Shown one piece after another: positions 9,660 to 19,800 of a stretch of 27,043 nucleotides of DNA. Position 1 is the stretch's first letter. Every line of letters begins with the position of its first letter. Source of the stretch: Melampsora larici-populina 98AG31 (taxonomy: Eukaryota > Basidiomycota > Pucciniomycetes > Pucciniales > Melampsoraceae). Both the position numbers and the translations under genes were made by a program. The notes under the pieces were generated by a model. It did no database searches. It saw only the letters and a list, made by a program, of their open reading frames with translations, and had not been told where the DNA came from. The stretch spans positions 1 to 27,043 of the forward strand of contig NW_006768886.1 in NCBI RefSeq assembly GCF_000204055.1. The letters are read 5' to 3'.

Positions 9660-9870
9660 ACCATCACCGAGAACACCAACTGACACGATCACCACCACCA
9701 AGGGTTTATTCCACACTCGTATTTTCACTCAGCACCCACCACCGAGCATTTTTTTCCACATCTGTCTTTTCACCACCAGCTAGCTACCAACATCACCACC
9801 CACCACCGAGCTATTTTTTCACACTTGTCTTTTCACCAATCTAGCTATCACCACCACCACCCAGCTCGAG
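9660..9870. repeat. imperfect tandem repeat rich in CAC/ACC
   Basis: About three degenerate units of roughly 55-65 bp, each containing CACCACCGAGC, a T-run, then CACACTTGTCTTTTCACC. It lies inside the outer inverted-repeat element, next to its left arm. Confidence 0.6.
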
Positions 9871-9914
9871 TATCTTTTATCAAAGTCCAGACTTGTTTCA
9901 ATTATCACTCACTC

Positions 9915-9974
9915 AATCAACTTGGTATCATTTACAGTCAATAAACTTGTAATCAACTTGGTATCATTTACAGT
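9915..9974. repeat. 24-bp direct repeat, period 36
   Basis: Two exact copies of a 24-bp unit starting AATCAACTTGGTATC, at 9915-9938 and 9951-9974. Confidence 0.85.
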
Positions 9975-10274
9975 TACAAATCACCTTACCCCTCAATCAA
10001 TCAACAACCTTTCTGATCAAAGAAACTGTTGGTTTTCCAAATAGGTTGAATTTTGAGGAGGTGATTGTCAAGATCAACCTCAATTGTTTGAGAACTCAGA
10101 ATAATCAAAAATACTTGGCATACATTTTTTAAAACAGCCTCATGATTGAAATGTTGTAAGTTGTGTAAAACAATCAATAAGTAAGTGATACAAACTCTGT
10201 GAAATGATCAGGTTCCAGATTGTAATCACCATGATTTGTGATTATACTCTTTGCAATTCAAAGATACTTATGTA

Positions 10275-10606
10275 AATTTTTTGTTCAGATGAGGGCCAGC
10301 CAATTCAGCATTTTGATGTGTAGTTAGTGTAAGAATTAATGGATCAATAAGAAGTTAAAGAAGAAACTTCAAAGGTGAACACAATGAGTGTTGAGATAAG
10401 AGCTTTCAGAGTTAGTTGTGATGTGTAGTAGGATCGAGTGGATCAATTTTTTGTTGAGATAAGAGCAAGCCGATGGATCTTTTTGATGCAATGGGTAGTT
10501 TAAACATTAGTGGTTCGATATGAAGTTGACGAAGAAATTTAAAAGGTTAACACAACAGGTGTTGAGATAAGAGCTCGCCGATTCGACTGTGATGTGTAGT
10601 AGGATC
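10275..10606. repeat. two-unit tandem duplication, period about 170 bp
   Basis: AATTTTTTGTT starting at 10275 recurs at 10445, and GTGTTGAGATAAGAGCT and GATGTGTAGTAGGATC recur at the same spacing. Units are diverged, so the duplication is not recent. It lies within the outer inverted-repeat element. Confidence 0.7.
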
Positions 10607-10940
10607 TATTAGTTTAATTTGAACTACAATACTTTGGTATTGATTGATACGATTGAAGTTGATAAGATTTGAGATGTGGTTTGATTGAGTCAAAGTCTGG
10701 ATATTTGAAGGCACAAGAGTTGAATCGGTCGAGCAGTTTGACCGACTCACTGTAAATTGAGAGGGAGGCATGGTTGCTTTTCAAAAAAATTGAAGGAAAT
10801 GCCCAAATTCCAAAAACCAAAAACCGAAAACCGAAAACCGAAAACCGAAGTTTTGAAAAAACGGTGGCGGTCACTTCACGTCACGGCTTCCGTACATTCA
10901 TCAATTTCTCTTTACTTTTCATTTCTTGACATTTTTGACT

Positions 10941-11075
10941 CAGTTCATCAAGAAATTATAGTTACAGTCAAACCGGAAAACCTTGCCACCAATTCTCCGC
11001 CAATTTGCTCGAGTTTTGCGGGCAAAATCGGTCAAGCTTTTCCGGTTTGACCAGTTCATCAAGAAATTATAGTTA
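10941..11075. repeat. small foldback flanked by a 24-bp direct repeat
   Basis: Direct repeat CAGTTCATCAAGAAATTATA(GTTA) at 10941-10964 and 11052-11075. Between them is an inverted pair GTCAAACCGGAAAA (10967-10980) and TTTTCCGGTTTGAC (11038-11051). Confidence 0.8.
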
Positions 11076-11111
11076 TCAGCTAACCCGACAAACTCCGCCC
11101 TCCCTTCCCAC

Positions 11112-11521
11112 TCAGGTTGTGGGCGCGCTCGTATTTTTGTAGGCGCGCCGAGGCGCGTTTTTCTGGGGTTTTTCGCGCCTAGGCGCCACTTGGCGCGCCG
11201 GGCGCGTTTTCTTACAAAAAAATCGCCGAAAGCCAAAAAGTCGCTTTTGTATTGTTATTTGTTCTATGTGTGGTTTGCTAGAGCTGTCTACTACCGCAAA
11301 ATTGCCTTTTTAAGGTGAGAAAAGCTGTCGTAAGAGCTCACAGCGAGTGTCCGAGTCTCCAATACTGGTGACAGGACATAGAAATCCTACAATTTGGCGT
11401 AATTCTTGAAAAGGCGCGCCAACCCTCATTTTGTCGATTTTTCGAACGCCTGGGCGCGCCGCGGCGCGCCCACAAATCGGCGCGCCGAAGGCGCGTTTTT
11501 TGCGCCGCGCCCACAACCTGA
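11112..11521. mobile_element. hAT-type miniature element, 410 bp
   Basis: Terminal inverted repeat TCAGGTTGTGGGCGCG (11112 onward) matches CGCGCCCACAACCTGA ending at 11521. It is flanked by a perfect 8-bp direct repeat CTTCCCAC (11104-11111 and 11522-11529). Eight-bp target duplications and a 5' T/CAG tip are hallmarks of hAT elements. Six GGCGCGCC octamers lie in the two subterminal regions (about 11138-11200 and 11412-11490), a strong local excess in AT-rich DNA and reminiscent of subterminal transposase-binding repeats. No coding capacity. Confidence 0.8.
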
Positions 11522-11529
11522 CTTCCCAC

Positions 11530-13050
11530 CCTAGTCAGCAATCATTTCCTTTTGTTAAAAGTTGGCAAGTGTCTGAAAGAAAATTTTATGAAAATTCACA
11601 ATCATCATTCAAAAAAAGTTATGTTGGTTTTCATCAAATACACATATATAAGATTCGTTTGGTTTGAGAAGAAATGTGATCATTGCTGGGAGCCGATTGA
11701 GGCCAATTCCCTTTCCCTCTACCTCCTTATTATCCCGCGAAAATTCCTTGATGCTAAGAGCTATTGTAGCCTCCTTTTCATCTCATTTGTATGTGAATTC
11801 GCATATTTTCACATCCTAGCAAAAGCTGGAATGTCTCTTTTGGAACAGTCCAGTGGAGTGCGCGTGTCAAAAAAGGGTTTCAGCTGGTTTGAGATTTCAA
11901 CCCTGGCATCTCTCGACAATGCGATCGCAACATGTTCATCTTCAATAAAACGGAGTACAAATGCAATGATGCAATCTAGATGCGACTTCTTGACATATGT
12001 ATGTAAACAAACAATAAAAATTACGACTCGGAGAATGAAGCGGTCACTCCAGTTACTCTAAAACGAGCGTGAAGAGGGCCACAGCTTGACATACTCTACT
12101 CTGTGTGAGCGTCGACATGCATTATCTATATGCAAAGATATGTAGAACGGACGTCCAAGTGAAGATTGTGTGCTACTCAATGACCAAGTCGATTTTTTCA
12201 AAATTGTCAGCTCAATTATGACATACGGCGACTTGGGTAGCAAGCCTATACCGACTTCTTTTCCAATATTGTGGAAATCATGGAGGAGTGGTTTCCAAGA
12301 GAGTCCTACATCAATCTCATGTGGAATCACATCCTTCACCCAAGGTTGATACCACCGAGGCCAACAACACATAACTCTATTTGTGTCAGTGTACAGATAA
12401 AGCAACAACAAATACCAGAACAATCAACGTAACAACAAGCGATCCAACAATCAAAAAAATAACAGTCAATACATGAATGACAATTTCTCTTATTTTGATA
12501 ATTCCAATAAACTTCATCAACGTATCCCTCCGACTGATTTTGATATAGGCAACCATTACAATCAATCTCAACGATGCTTAAAGTTACAGTTTCAATCCCA
12601 ACTATAACTCCAACTTTCCCTCATCAAACTAATATAACAACTCAAATGTCCTATTGGGTCATAAGAGATCATATCATGTTGGGTGCTTTGATATCATTTA
12701 TGTCATCAAAGGTTCTATTATTCGAATCGACACACTATTTCTGTGGTGATGAATCTCGGGAAGATCAGGCTTCGAGTTGCAACTTAAACTTGATAAGTTG
12801 AGCTCGAGTGCATATGCAAAACCAAACATGTGTAAGAAAGATCTAATCCTACAAGACTTTGAAGCTGAATTACATGATACTATTTTCTCTGACGGATATT
12901 GAGAGTGGCTTAAAACTGCATAAGTCTATGTACCCTATTCTATACCAGCTAGTTTATTTTGGGTGCACTTAAGTGTGCATTATTAGTGAGGCAGAGTGAA
13001 GAGGCAGTCACCAGAAGAAACTAAAAGACACTTATTATGCAGTGGTGCAT
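11530..13050. pseudogene. decayed coding sequence, several fragments, unassigned
   Basis: Frames on the minus strand at 12058-12423 (containing WYQPWVKDVIPHEIDVGLSW and KPLLHDFHNIGKEVGIGLLP) and about 11810-12010 (reading DARVEISNQLKPFFDTRTP) have coding-like composition but are interrupted. The first faintly recalls Blm10/PA200-type proteasome activators, too weakly to name. On the plus strand, 12420-12600 encodes an Asn/Gln-rich stretch and 12740-12900 another coding-like piece, possibly transposon gag-like remnants. No intact gene model can be built. Confidence 0.35.
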
Positions 13051-13052
13051 CT

Positions 13053-13440
13053 TCATCCGAGCTTGAAGTAAAAGTTCTGCGGCCTGCGCTTTTGCCGAGT
13101 CATAGAGTCAGAGCGCATGGAAGCCTTCATCGTGAAAGAAATCACATTAAATATAGGTGATGATGTTGAGCAATTTTTTGTACCTTGAGTCGTGGGATAG
13201 CGCCAGGAAGTCCACGAAGATGTACCCACGTTGTTCAACAACAAGATTAGAGAATATTTTGGCGAAGTCGGGATTGGTATCAGCGATTTCCGAGCAAAAG
13301 AAAGGTGTTCAATACTATTCGGGCAAGGTGATATATTAATATGAATCTTCAGGTGATGAATACTCGAAGGAAAAGTGAAAAGGCTCACGATAAAATGAGA
13401 TTGATATGCCGGAGGATTTGGGAATCGATTGAATTGCATG
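13053..13440 (-). other. possible exon fragment, unassigned
   Basis: One minus-strand frame reads FFCSEIADTNPDFAKIFSNL then VVEQRGYIFVDFLALSHDSR and meets a GTACAA donor-like site, with an acceptor-like GATGAAG 58 nt on. The downstream frame soon stops, and an in-frame TGA lies just upstream. Likely a gene remnant; family not recognised. Confidence 0.3.
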
Positions 13441-13450
13441 TCTTAAAATC

Positions 13451-13960
13451 CTATACAAGGATAGTGGCACATCCAAGATATTTGATTGTCGTACCATCAT
13501 GGATTGTGATACTCCGGCCGACTATATTTGTCTTGCCTTTAGCAGGAAAAAGTGACAAAGTGTGATCGACAAAAGACCGTTTGTTTATCTTGACTCCTTT
13601 GAGTGGTTTGTGATCTTTTGACAAGTCTACGAGTTTTGCTCCCAAGCCTGAACAATCTTTGGTTGCTGGTTTTTCATGAATGTGATAGTTGATATCGTCT
13701 TTGGCCTTAAATTTTTGATCCAACCCTTCTACAGCTAAATCAATACTGACGCCTGCGTTATTAGAGAGTTGTACGAATTTGAAGTGGCCTTCGATCTTCA
13801 ATCCGTTTAGACCAGTAATGATGCCCCCTGCCAGTGTTTTGGCCTGTGTCTGCGGTTTGGGCTTGTTGCGATGTTGCTGGGCCGGTAGAGGTATAGCTGT
13901 GATAGACATGGAAAAAGCCAAGAGAAGGACAAAAAACGAGGAAGTGAAAACCAGTCTCAT
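13451..13960 (-). CDS. secreted Cu-only superoxide dismutase-like protein (169 residues)
   Basis: A single exon. I start it at the ATG at 13960 because that gives a classical signal peptide (MRLVFTSSFFVLLLAFSMSI, then TAIPLPAQQ). An upstream in-frame start would only add leader sequence. The domain follows the fungal SOD5-like Cu-only layout: beta-strand GHFKFVQL, Cu ligands in YHIHEKPATKDC, a further His in DLSKDHKPLKG, and the last His in GRSITIHDG, closing with YLGCATI. The two cysteines are placed for the conserved disulfide. The Zn-binding loop of Cu/Zn enzymes is absent. Secreted enzymes of this kind convert superoxide outside the cell and are used by fungi against host oxidative bursts. 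The gene looks intact. The sequence is diverged, so activity is inferred. Confidence 0.8.
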   Translation of the reverse strand: MRLVFTSSFFVLLLAFSMSITAIPLPAQQHRNKPKPQTQAKTLAGGIITGLNGLKIEGHFKFVQLSNNAGVSIDLAVEGLDQKFKAKDDINYHIHEKPATKDCSGLGAKLVDLSKDHKPLKGVKINKRSFVDHTLSLFPAKGKTNIVGRSITIHDGTTIKYLGCATILV

Positions 13961-14929
13961 CTTCAAGTTATGTTGCTGAAGATCAAAGATATAAAAGCTA
14001 AGATATGGGAGAAAAAACTGGATTGATAAAAGTGATACTGGTTCTTTCAAGCGGAGTGCTCATGAACGATCAACAGACGAAGTGAGGTAGCGGAAGCTCA
14101 AAAGCTTGAACAGAGGTATTCATCTACATGCTAATGCAGCACCGCTGCTCCCTACGAGATCCCTCTTGAAGCTTTTGCGCTATTTTTCCCGCACAGACAG
14201 AGCACCCGAAGCCTCATTGGCATGGTTTTATATTGAAACACTGCAAATGACGATTCTGTTGAGCTATCTTCCAACTTGCATTGAGCCTCATCTGGCTCAT
14301 CACCTGGAGATATGCGCGGCCCCGAAGAACGAAGTTTTGCCGAGAAATGTTGTCTTGAGATCCGGTTGTCTTCAACCTCGATTGCTTTATCTAAGCTACG
14401 GAGATCATCGCCCGAGCCACCATCACTAGGTACGTACAACTTCATAGTTACATACCTCCAGAGTCCACAGCCCTCACGATTGCCTCAGAATATTCGAGAG
14501 GAATATTCGAGGCAACGAGGTCGCATTGGGCGGAGCGTGAAAAGCGTGTCCGCTCAGGCTGCGGATGGCTCGCCCCAGCTATAAGACTGATTTGGGGGAG
14601 CTTTTGGTGCCATATAGCTGTATACGGCTCAGACATATATGGCCACAACCCGGCCTAGACTGCGCTGAGGGCCCATGGGGATAATCGGCCATTCCAGGGT
14701 GTCTATCCAGGCCAAAGAAGAAGAAGATACCTTGGTTATTTTCACTTATGGTTTGGTAAGAGAGAATGGATGTGGAGAAGCTGTGGCATCAACCCCAATC
14801 ATTGAATCTAGCTCAAGCATGCAATCAAAAGGCTGCTTAAACCATGAAGCTGAACTAGAAAGCATCCTACTTGTCACAACAATTTTTTTAGGAAAAAAGT
14901 TGACTCTCCTTTAGACATGGTGATATCTA
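13961..14929. other. region upstream of the SOD-like gene, no firm gene
   Basis: Open frames on both strands at 14106-14650 overlap in antisense. The minus-strand pair 14648-14448 and 14445-14152 has coding-like composition (LVASNIPLEYSEAIVRAVDS, SLDKAIEVEDNRISRQHFSA), but no acceptable intron joins them. 14675-14914 on the plus strand is a short unrecognised frame. No TATA box in the correct orientation stands out for the SOD-like gene. Confidence 0.35.
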
Positions 14930-16391
14930 GCAACTACCAAGGGGGATTCACAATGTCCCAAGAGCTGCTTTGGGATCTGGGGATCAAAGTTCGTACAAAA
15001 CTCAGATTAATATGTACTTAAGAACACAAAAAATGTATTTATATTGGACTCTGGGTCATGTACAACTGGAACTGAATAAAGGTCAGGTGGATCAAGTAGC
15101 GGGAGAAGCAGGAGAAATTTAAGCACGAGGCATCATCTGACCAACAAGTTAGGTTAGCTTAAAGAAAAGAGCAAAAGAAGACTGTAATTGGAAAAATCTC
15201 ACAGTAGGCCTGGTGAAAATGCTTGCAAAGACAAACCAACATACCTTGACAAAGCAATGAAATGCATGAAAAAGGAACGGACAGCAACAGCAATGATCTT
15301 CCATTTGCAATTGGGCTACAGCCCTTTCAACACTGATACCTTCAAAATAAAACTTGAGAATTCACCTTTATTAGAAGTTTGTGGCTCAAATGAATCAGCT
15401 GAACTTTTATTTTGTATTGCAGATGCTATAGAAAAGCTAGAAAACAACTACAGGCCAAGATCTGGAAATAAGTAAATAAATTTCAGCAGGGCAATGCTAC
15501 TAAATTGTAAGATATCCCAAAAGCTCTCCTTTTATTATCTGAGTCCTTTCAGAAACTGACTGATTTGTATTATTTCAATCTCACAGTAAGGAGCAAGGCC
15601 AGGATGAATGATCATGCAACAAGTGTTAGGGTGATCAAGATACACACATTCAGCACACTGTTAATCAAATAAACCTATGAAACTTTCCAAACATTTAGCA
15701 GCTCAACCTGTTTCATCAGATTTTGGGATAACTAAGGAGACATGAAAGTTTTACTATAAATACTCTCATCTCAGCACATATCTACACATCCACCACTTTC
15801 TATACATTAGGAGTCAAGTGGATCAAGACTGAAATGCATTGTTAATTCATAGCTGAGAAGTTGCAATTGGTAAACAATCTTGATAAAACATACACCCAGA
15901 ATCTTTACCTTGCACCTTATATTGGGGCTGAGTTTAGAAAAGTGGGTTGTCATTGTGTACTATTTTCCCTACACTTATAGGTGCTTAAAAGAGAATTCTT
16001 GTGATTGGTAATCCACCTCAACAAAAAAACCCATACTGGGACATTTACCCTCCACATTAGATATTTTAATGAGTCAACTAAACTGGAATGCTACTGCTCT
16101 CTCTTCTTCTCACCCTTCATCAAGAGTTGCTTTTTGAAAATCAATGAAATGGATGATGGAGTTTCTTATAATGTGAAACTATATTCAGCTACTACACAAT
16201 CTTGTAAATTTAATCAACCGTAATATCCTGGTATACTATTCTCCTTGCTTACTATTTGTTCAGATATTTTGATATGCAATCAAGCAATTTCACACTTCAA
16301 AAATTGTGTCAAGTTGAACTGACAACTTTTTGGATCCCACTGGCACACACAAAAACTTCAACTCCCTGTTTGCATTTGCATATATGTACAA
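14930..16391. other. AT-rich, repeat-like region left of the Mutator-like element
   Basis: No recognisable protein. The frame at 15188-15475 (plus) lacks motifs. The phrase AATCTCACAGTA appears near 15198 and 15580. It appears to be the older DNA into which the Mutator-like element inserted; the matching right flank resumes at 22039. Confidence 0.4.
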
Positions 16392-16399
16392 TTGTTATA
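16392..16399 (+). repeat. left target-site duplication TTGTTATA
   Basis: Exact 8-bp match to 22031-22038, immediately outside both inverted-repeat tips. Eight to eleven bp is typical for Mutator-like elements. Confidence 0.92.
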
Positions 16400-16445
16400 G
16401 GATTCCACTATTTAGCGCCCCCCGGGTCAATATCCGGCGCCCCCT
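16400..16445 (+). repeat. left terminal inverted repeat of the Mutator-like element
   Basis: Aligns gap-free to the reverse complement of 21985-22030, 39/46 identical. The first 23 bases differ at only one position. Confidence 0.92.
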
Positions 16446-16837
16446 CCCGGGCCGGACAGGGGCTGGAAGCGTAAAAGCAGCCCCCTTTGAAAAAAAGTAG
16501 CCCCATTCGCCCCCTTCACAAAACTTTCAAATAAAAGGAGCCCCCCCAAAAAAACCATCTCTTTCAGAATTAAGAGATTGACTTTGACTCAACCGACTCA
16601 CTCACAGATCCTCACAGGTGGGCATGGCATAATAAAATCGTATTGGCATAGTAAAGTCGTCATACAATAAGGTATAAAAGGCATAGTTTACACAAGATCA
16701 ATAGGTAGGCATAGCACGGCATAGAACGTGAGCGAGTGTGTGAGTTACAACAACATAAATCAACAGAAAATCATAAAAAGACAAAGACCAGCAGAACAAG
16801 TAAAGACAATGTGAGAATCTGGACAGTTGTAAACCGA
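16446..16837. other. 3' flank of the transposase gene inside the element
   Basis: Holds the C-rich subterminal sequence and, at 16620-16720, a loose array of GGCATA words, including two near-copies of a 19-bp unit (GGCATARTAAARTCGT) around 16628-16665. The gene's 3' untranslated region and polyadenylation site should lie here; none is obvious. Confidence 0.5.
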
Positions 16838-19800
16838 CTATTGGTCTCGATTACTCCACATATCCAATTGAACTTGATACCTGTTAATCCAATCAGGAAT
16901 GCAAGTTGTGGAGATGCTAGGCGAGAGCGAGACTGCACCACCGTAAATGGCTGGAAATGGAACCAAACTATACCCCGGTCTCAAAGTGACAAAATGATCC
17001 CCATTGACAAACGCAAGGATGATGGGATCATTCTTGTTTGGTTTAATTCGGTATGGAAAAAAAGTGTAACAGTTGGATTCAACAGGATCAATTAAGATCA
17101 TTGGGCATTCATAAGCACTTGCGATGACGTAGCCCAGATAAGGCATACGCATCCAGTACTTTTGAGCACATTTTGGCTCTTGAGGTTCCAGTCGAATAAG
17201 CAGGTCGTCCACAATTTCAGTAGCGTAAGGTGCTGTCCTGCGAGTTTTGATCTTCATTCCAAAAATCGTCAAAATGAGCTGTTCATGGCTGTCACAATGC
17301 CTGAACAGCTCCTCGCGTAAGTGGTGACAAACCCAAGCGTAAGATTCCTCATTGTAACATTGGAGTGCCTCAGCGATGGCAAAGTATCCACAGTTCCCAT
17401 ACGCTGGTGGATCAAATACAGATTTGATGTACGGAACAATGATTTGAGGCAATTGCTGGACAAATTTCGATTCGGCCGGAGGGACAGGAAGATCAATAGT
17501 TGATAACCGAACAGACGTCCTTTGAGATTGCAAATTGCTTGAAGATGATGGTTCCTTTTTCTGAATGATTATAGGTTTAGGGTTACTAGTGGTTGCCTTT
17601 TGTTTCCCCTTACCCTTATCCAACTGTTTCGATTTGATCATAATCATGTCGTCTTGCATGGGAAATACCACAGCACCAAATTCACGGCTGGATTCCAAAG
17701 TAACCTCGACCTGAGGATCTTTTCGATCTAAATTGAGATCTTCCGCAATTAGACTGATTGCCAGTTCAGGGATCAGGACACGTCGCAAAAAGGTATCCGG
17801 AGTAAGTGGCGCCGCTTTGTGTGAATCAAGGTGATTTGGCGAAGTTTTGTCATCAAAGTAGATAAATTCGAGTGTTCTAATCATGATATTATATCCTTGA
17901 TACCCGTAACTGTCAGAGTAACACGATGATCAGCTTCAGCTTCAGATGAATTGAGTCAAATAGAGTAGCGCTTACTATCCAGGCTGCTCTACTTCAAAGT
18001 TGCCATTCAGGCCCTCCAAGCTTCTAAGTTTTCCGCTACCTTTTTTTTTTTCGGTGGCGTATTGTAAGTAAGATGACACTTCGGTTTTGTTGACTATGCT
18101 GTTCAATGTGTCTACATTAGACAAGATACGTCTGTGGAACAAGCAGAAATGTTATTAGCTAGTTACAAATTAGGAATCACGGAAGATGCTTACGCTTCCA
18201 AGCCGATAAAATCAATTTGTGTTGGCCATCCTTTGGCAACACCTAGTGGAATAGTCTCACGTTCAGCCTGATGTAAATGGCAGAAATCGGCGGTTTGCGT
18301 GAACTGTTGTATAAAAACATAATTAGCATACAAGATATGTTTGTCAATTCAAATGAAAAGACTTACCGGCAATGACATAGCTCCCGCTCGTCCAATTCCT
18401 TTGCGAATGTTGGGAAGGGCCAAAAGAGTGGCCTTTAAATCAAGAAGTTTGGTAGATGGTTGATCAGGAAGAGGTTCATCACAAAACGGACACAGGACGG
18501 TGTCTTCATCCAAATCTTGATTGATGTCAGATTGGTCGGATTCGGATATCAAATCATGTTCTTCTAATTCTGAATCTTCATTTTCAATTGAATAAGACAC
18601 TTCGATTTCATTTGATGAATCTAAGACGGGTGTTGCACATCTAGGTTTGGAGTTGGTGTGAGATGACGAGCTGGTGGATGGAATCAAACCTTCTTCAATG
18701 TCCATCAACTTATTCTTTTCGCTTAGACGCAGCGGACAAGTCGTGATTCGGTGATTGGGTTGCTTGCAAAAGCTACATTTGTTGACTCGAGGCTTCTTAA
18801 GTGCTTCAGATACTTCAAACTGTGACTTCCAACGTCCTTGAACACCTTCTTGAGATTGAGAACCAGAAGGATGTTTCGAAGTGGAGCCTCGAGGGCGCCC
18901 TCGAGTGTCAGTCTTGACTACTGCATCGACTATGGGAACAAGAGAGAAACGATTGGTTTCCAGGAGAGCTATTTCGCCAAAAATCTTACGAAGTGATTGC
19001 TCGGGCAACACCAGAAGACTTTCAAATTTAGCCCGTGCGGCTGCGAGAAGACCTTCGTGCGTTTTTGGTGGTGTGTCCATTCGAAGTTTCCACTGGTCAT
19101 GGAAGCTATCAGGAGAAAGATAATCCAAGGTGTCTCGAGCTTCGGCTATTTCATGGGAGCATGGAAGACCCCATGCTCCTCGAAAAGTGTGAGTACAAGG
19201 CTTTTGAAGTGAGTCGGGTAATAACTCGTATTGAACCTTGACCTTCTTAAGCGCAAAATGAGAGATGACTCCGTTGAGTTCTTTGAAAAATGGCGGCATC
19301 CCTTGCAACGTCTTTGTCATTTCGATTCCAACTAAAATATTGATTTCACTCATCTGATGCTCTTCGTAGCGCTTGAAAGCATTGAAGCAAGTCAGGAAGT
19401 CGTTATTCCTTCCGTCTAAAAATCGCTTCGCTCGAAAATGACTCCCCTCACATCGGGAGGTGGAAGAGTTTCCAAAATGCGGCGTGTTTGAAGTGAACAA
19501 AGCAACAAATTTGTTTGCTCGATGTAACCAGGTTCCTTCAAGGTAATCCAAACAGTTATGTGATCGGGCCAAGTTGATTACAGCTTCGAGATTGATGTCG
19601 TAATCGGCTGTTGTGGTTGATGCGACAAAGGCATTCCAACATCTCATGAAATCAGTCCACTCGGGTTCGGTAAACTTCGACTTGCAGTTTTTCGCGATGT
19701 TGATGTTGATGTGCCAGACGCACAGGATATGTGATGCCTGTGGGAACACGGTAGCAATAGCGTTAACCAGGGCGGGCTCGGCATCGGTGGCAAAGGTCTG

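Larger units (their letters stand above)
7460..10894. mobile_element. non-autonomous inverted-repeat element, interrupted by a second element
   Basis: The left tip TACGGAAGCCGTGACG (7460) matches the reverse complement of the right tip ending at 10894. CATTCA directly flanks both tips (7454-7459 and 10895-10900), a 6-bp target duplication. The left arm is split: 7460-7486, then an insertion, then continuing at 9574 with CCACCGTTTTTTCAAAAC. The right arm (about 10790-10894) contains the same sequence uninterrupted. Both arms carry a 7-bp minisatellite TTTTCGG, with more units on the right. Without the insertion the element is about 1.35 kb. The interior holds tandem repeats and no transposase. 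Confidence 0.75.

Noticed and set aside
9614..9844. His/Pro-rich plus-strand frame
   Set aside because: Translation of a CAC/ACC tandem repeat inside a non-autonomous element.
10940..11541. Arg/Ala-rich minus-strand frames across the GGCGCGCC region
   Set aside because: Produced by GGCGCGCC repeats of a non-coding hAT miniature element.
11552..12061. 169-codon plus-strand frame as a gene
   Set aside because: No recognisable domain, no upstream ATG (it begins TTG) and coding-like fragments on the opposite strand.
14152..14648. Two adjacent minus-strand frames as one small gene
   Set aside because: The only GT-AG pair between them is 30 nt and does not preserve the downstream frame; no domain recognised.
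18881..19241. Plus-strand open frames opposite the transposase
   Set aside because: Antisense shadows of a strongly supported coding exon.
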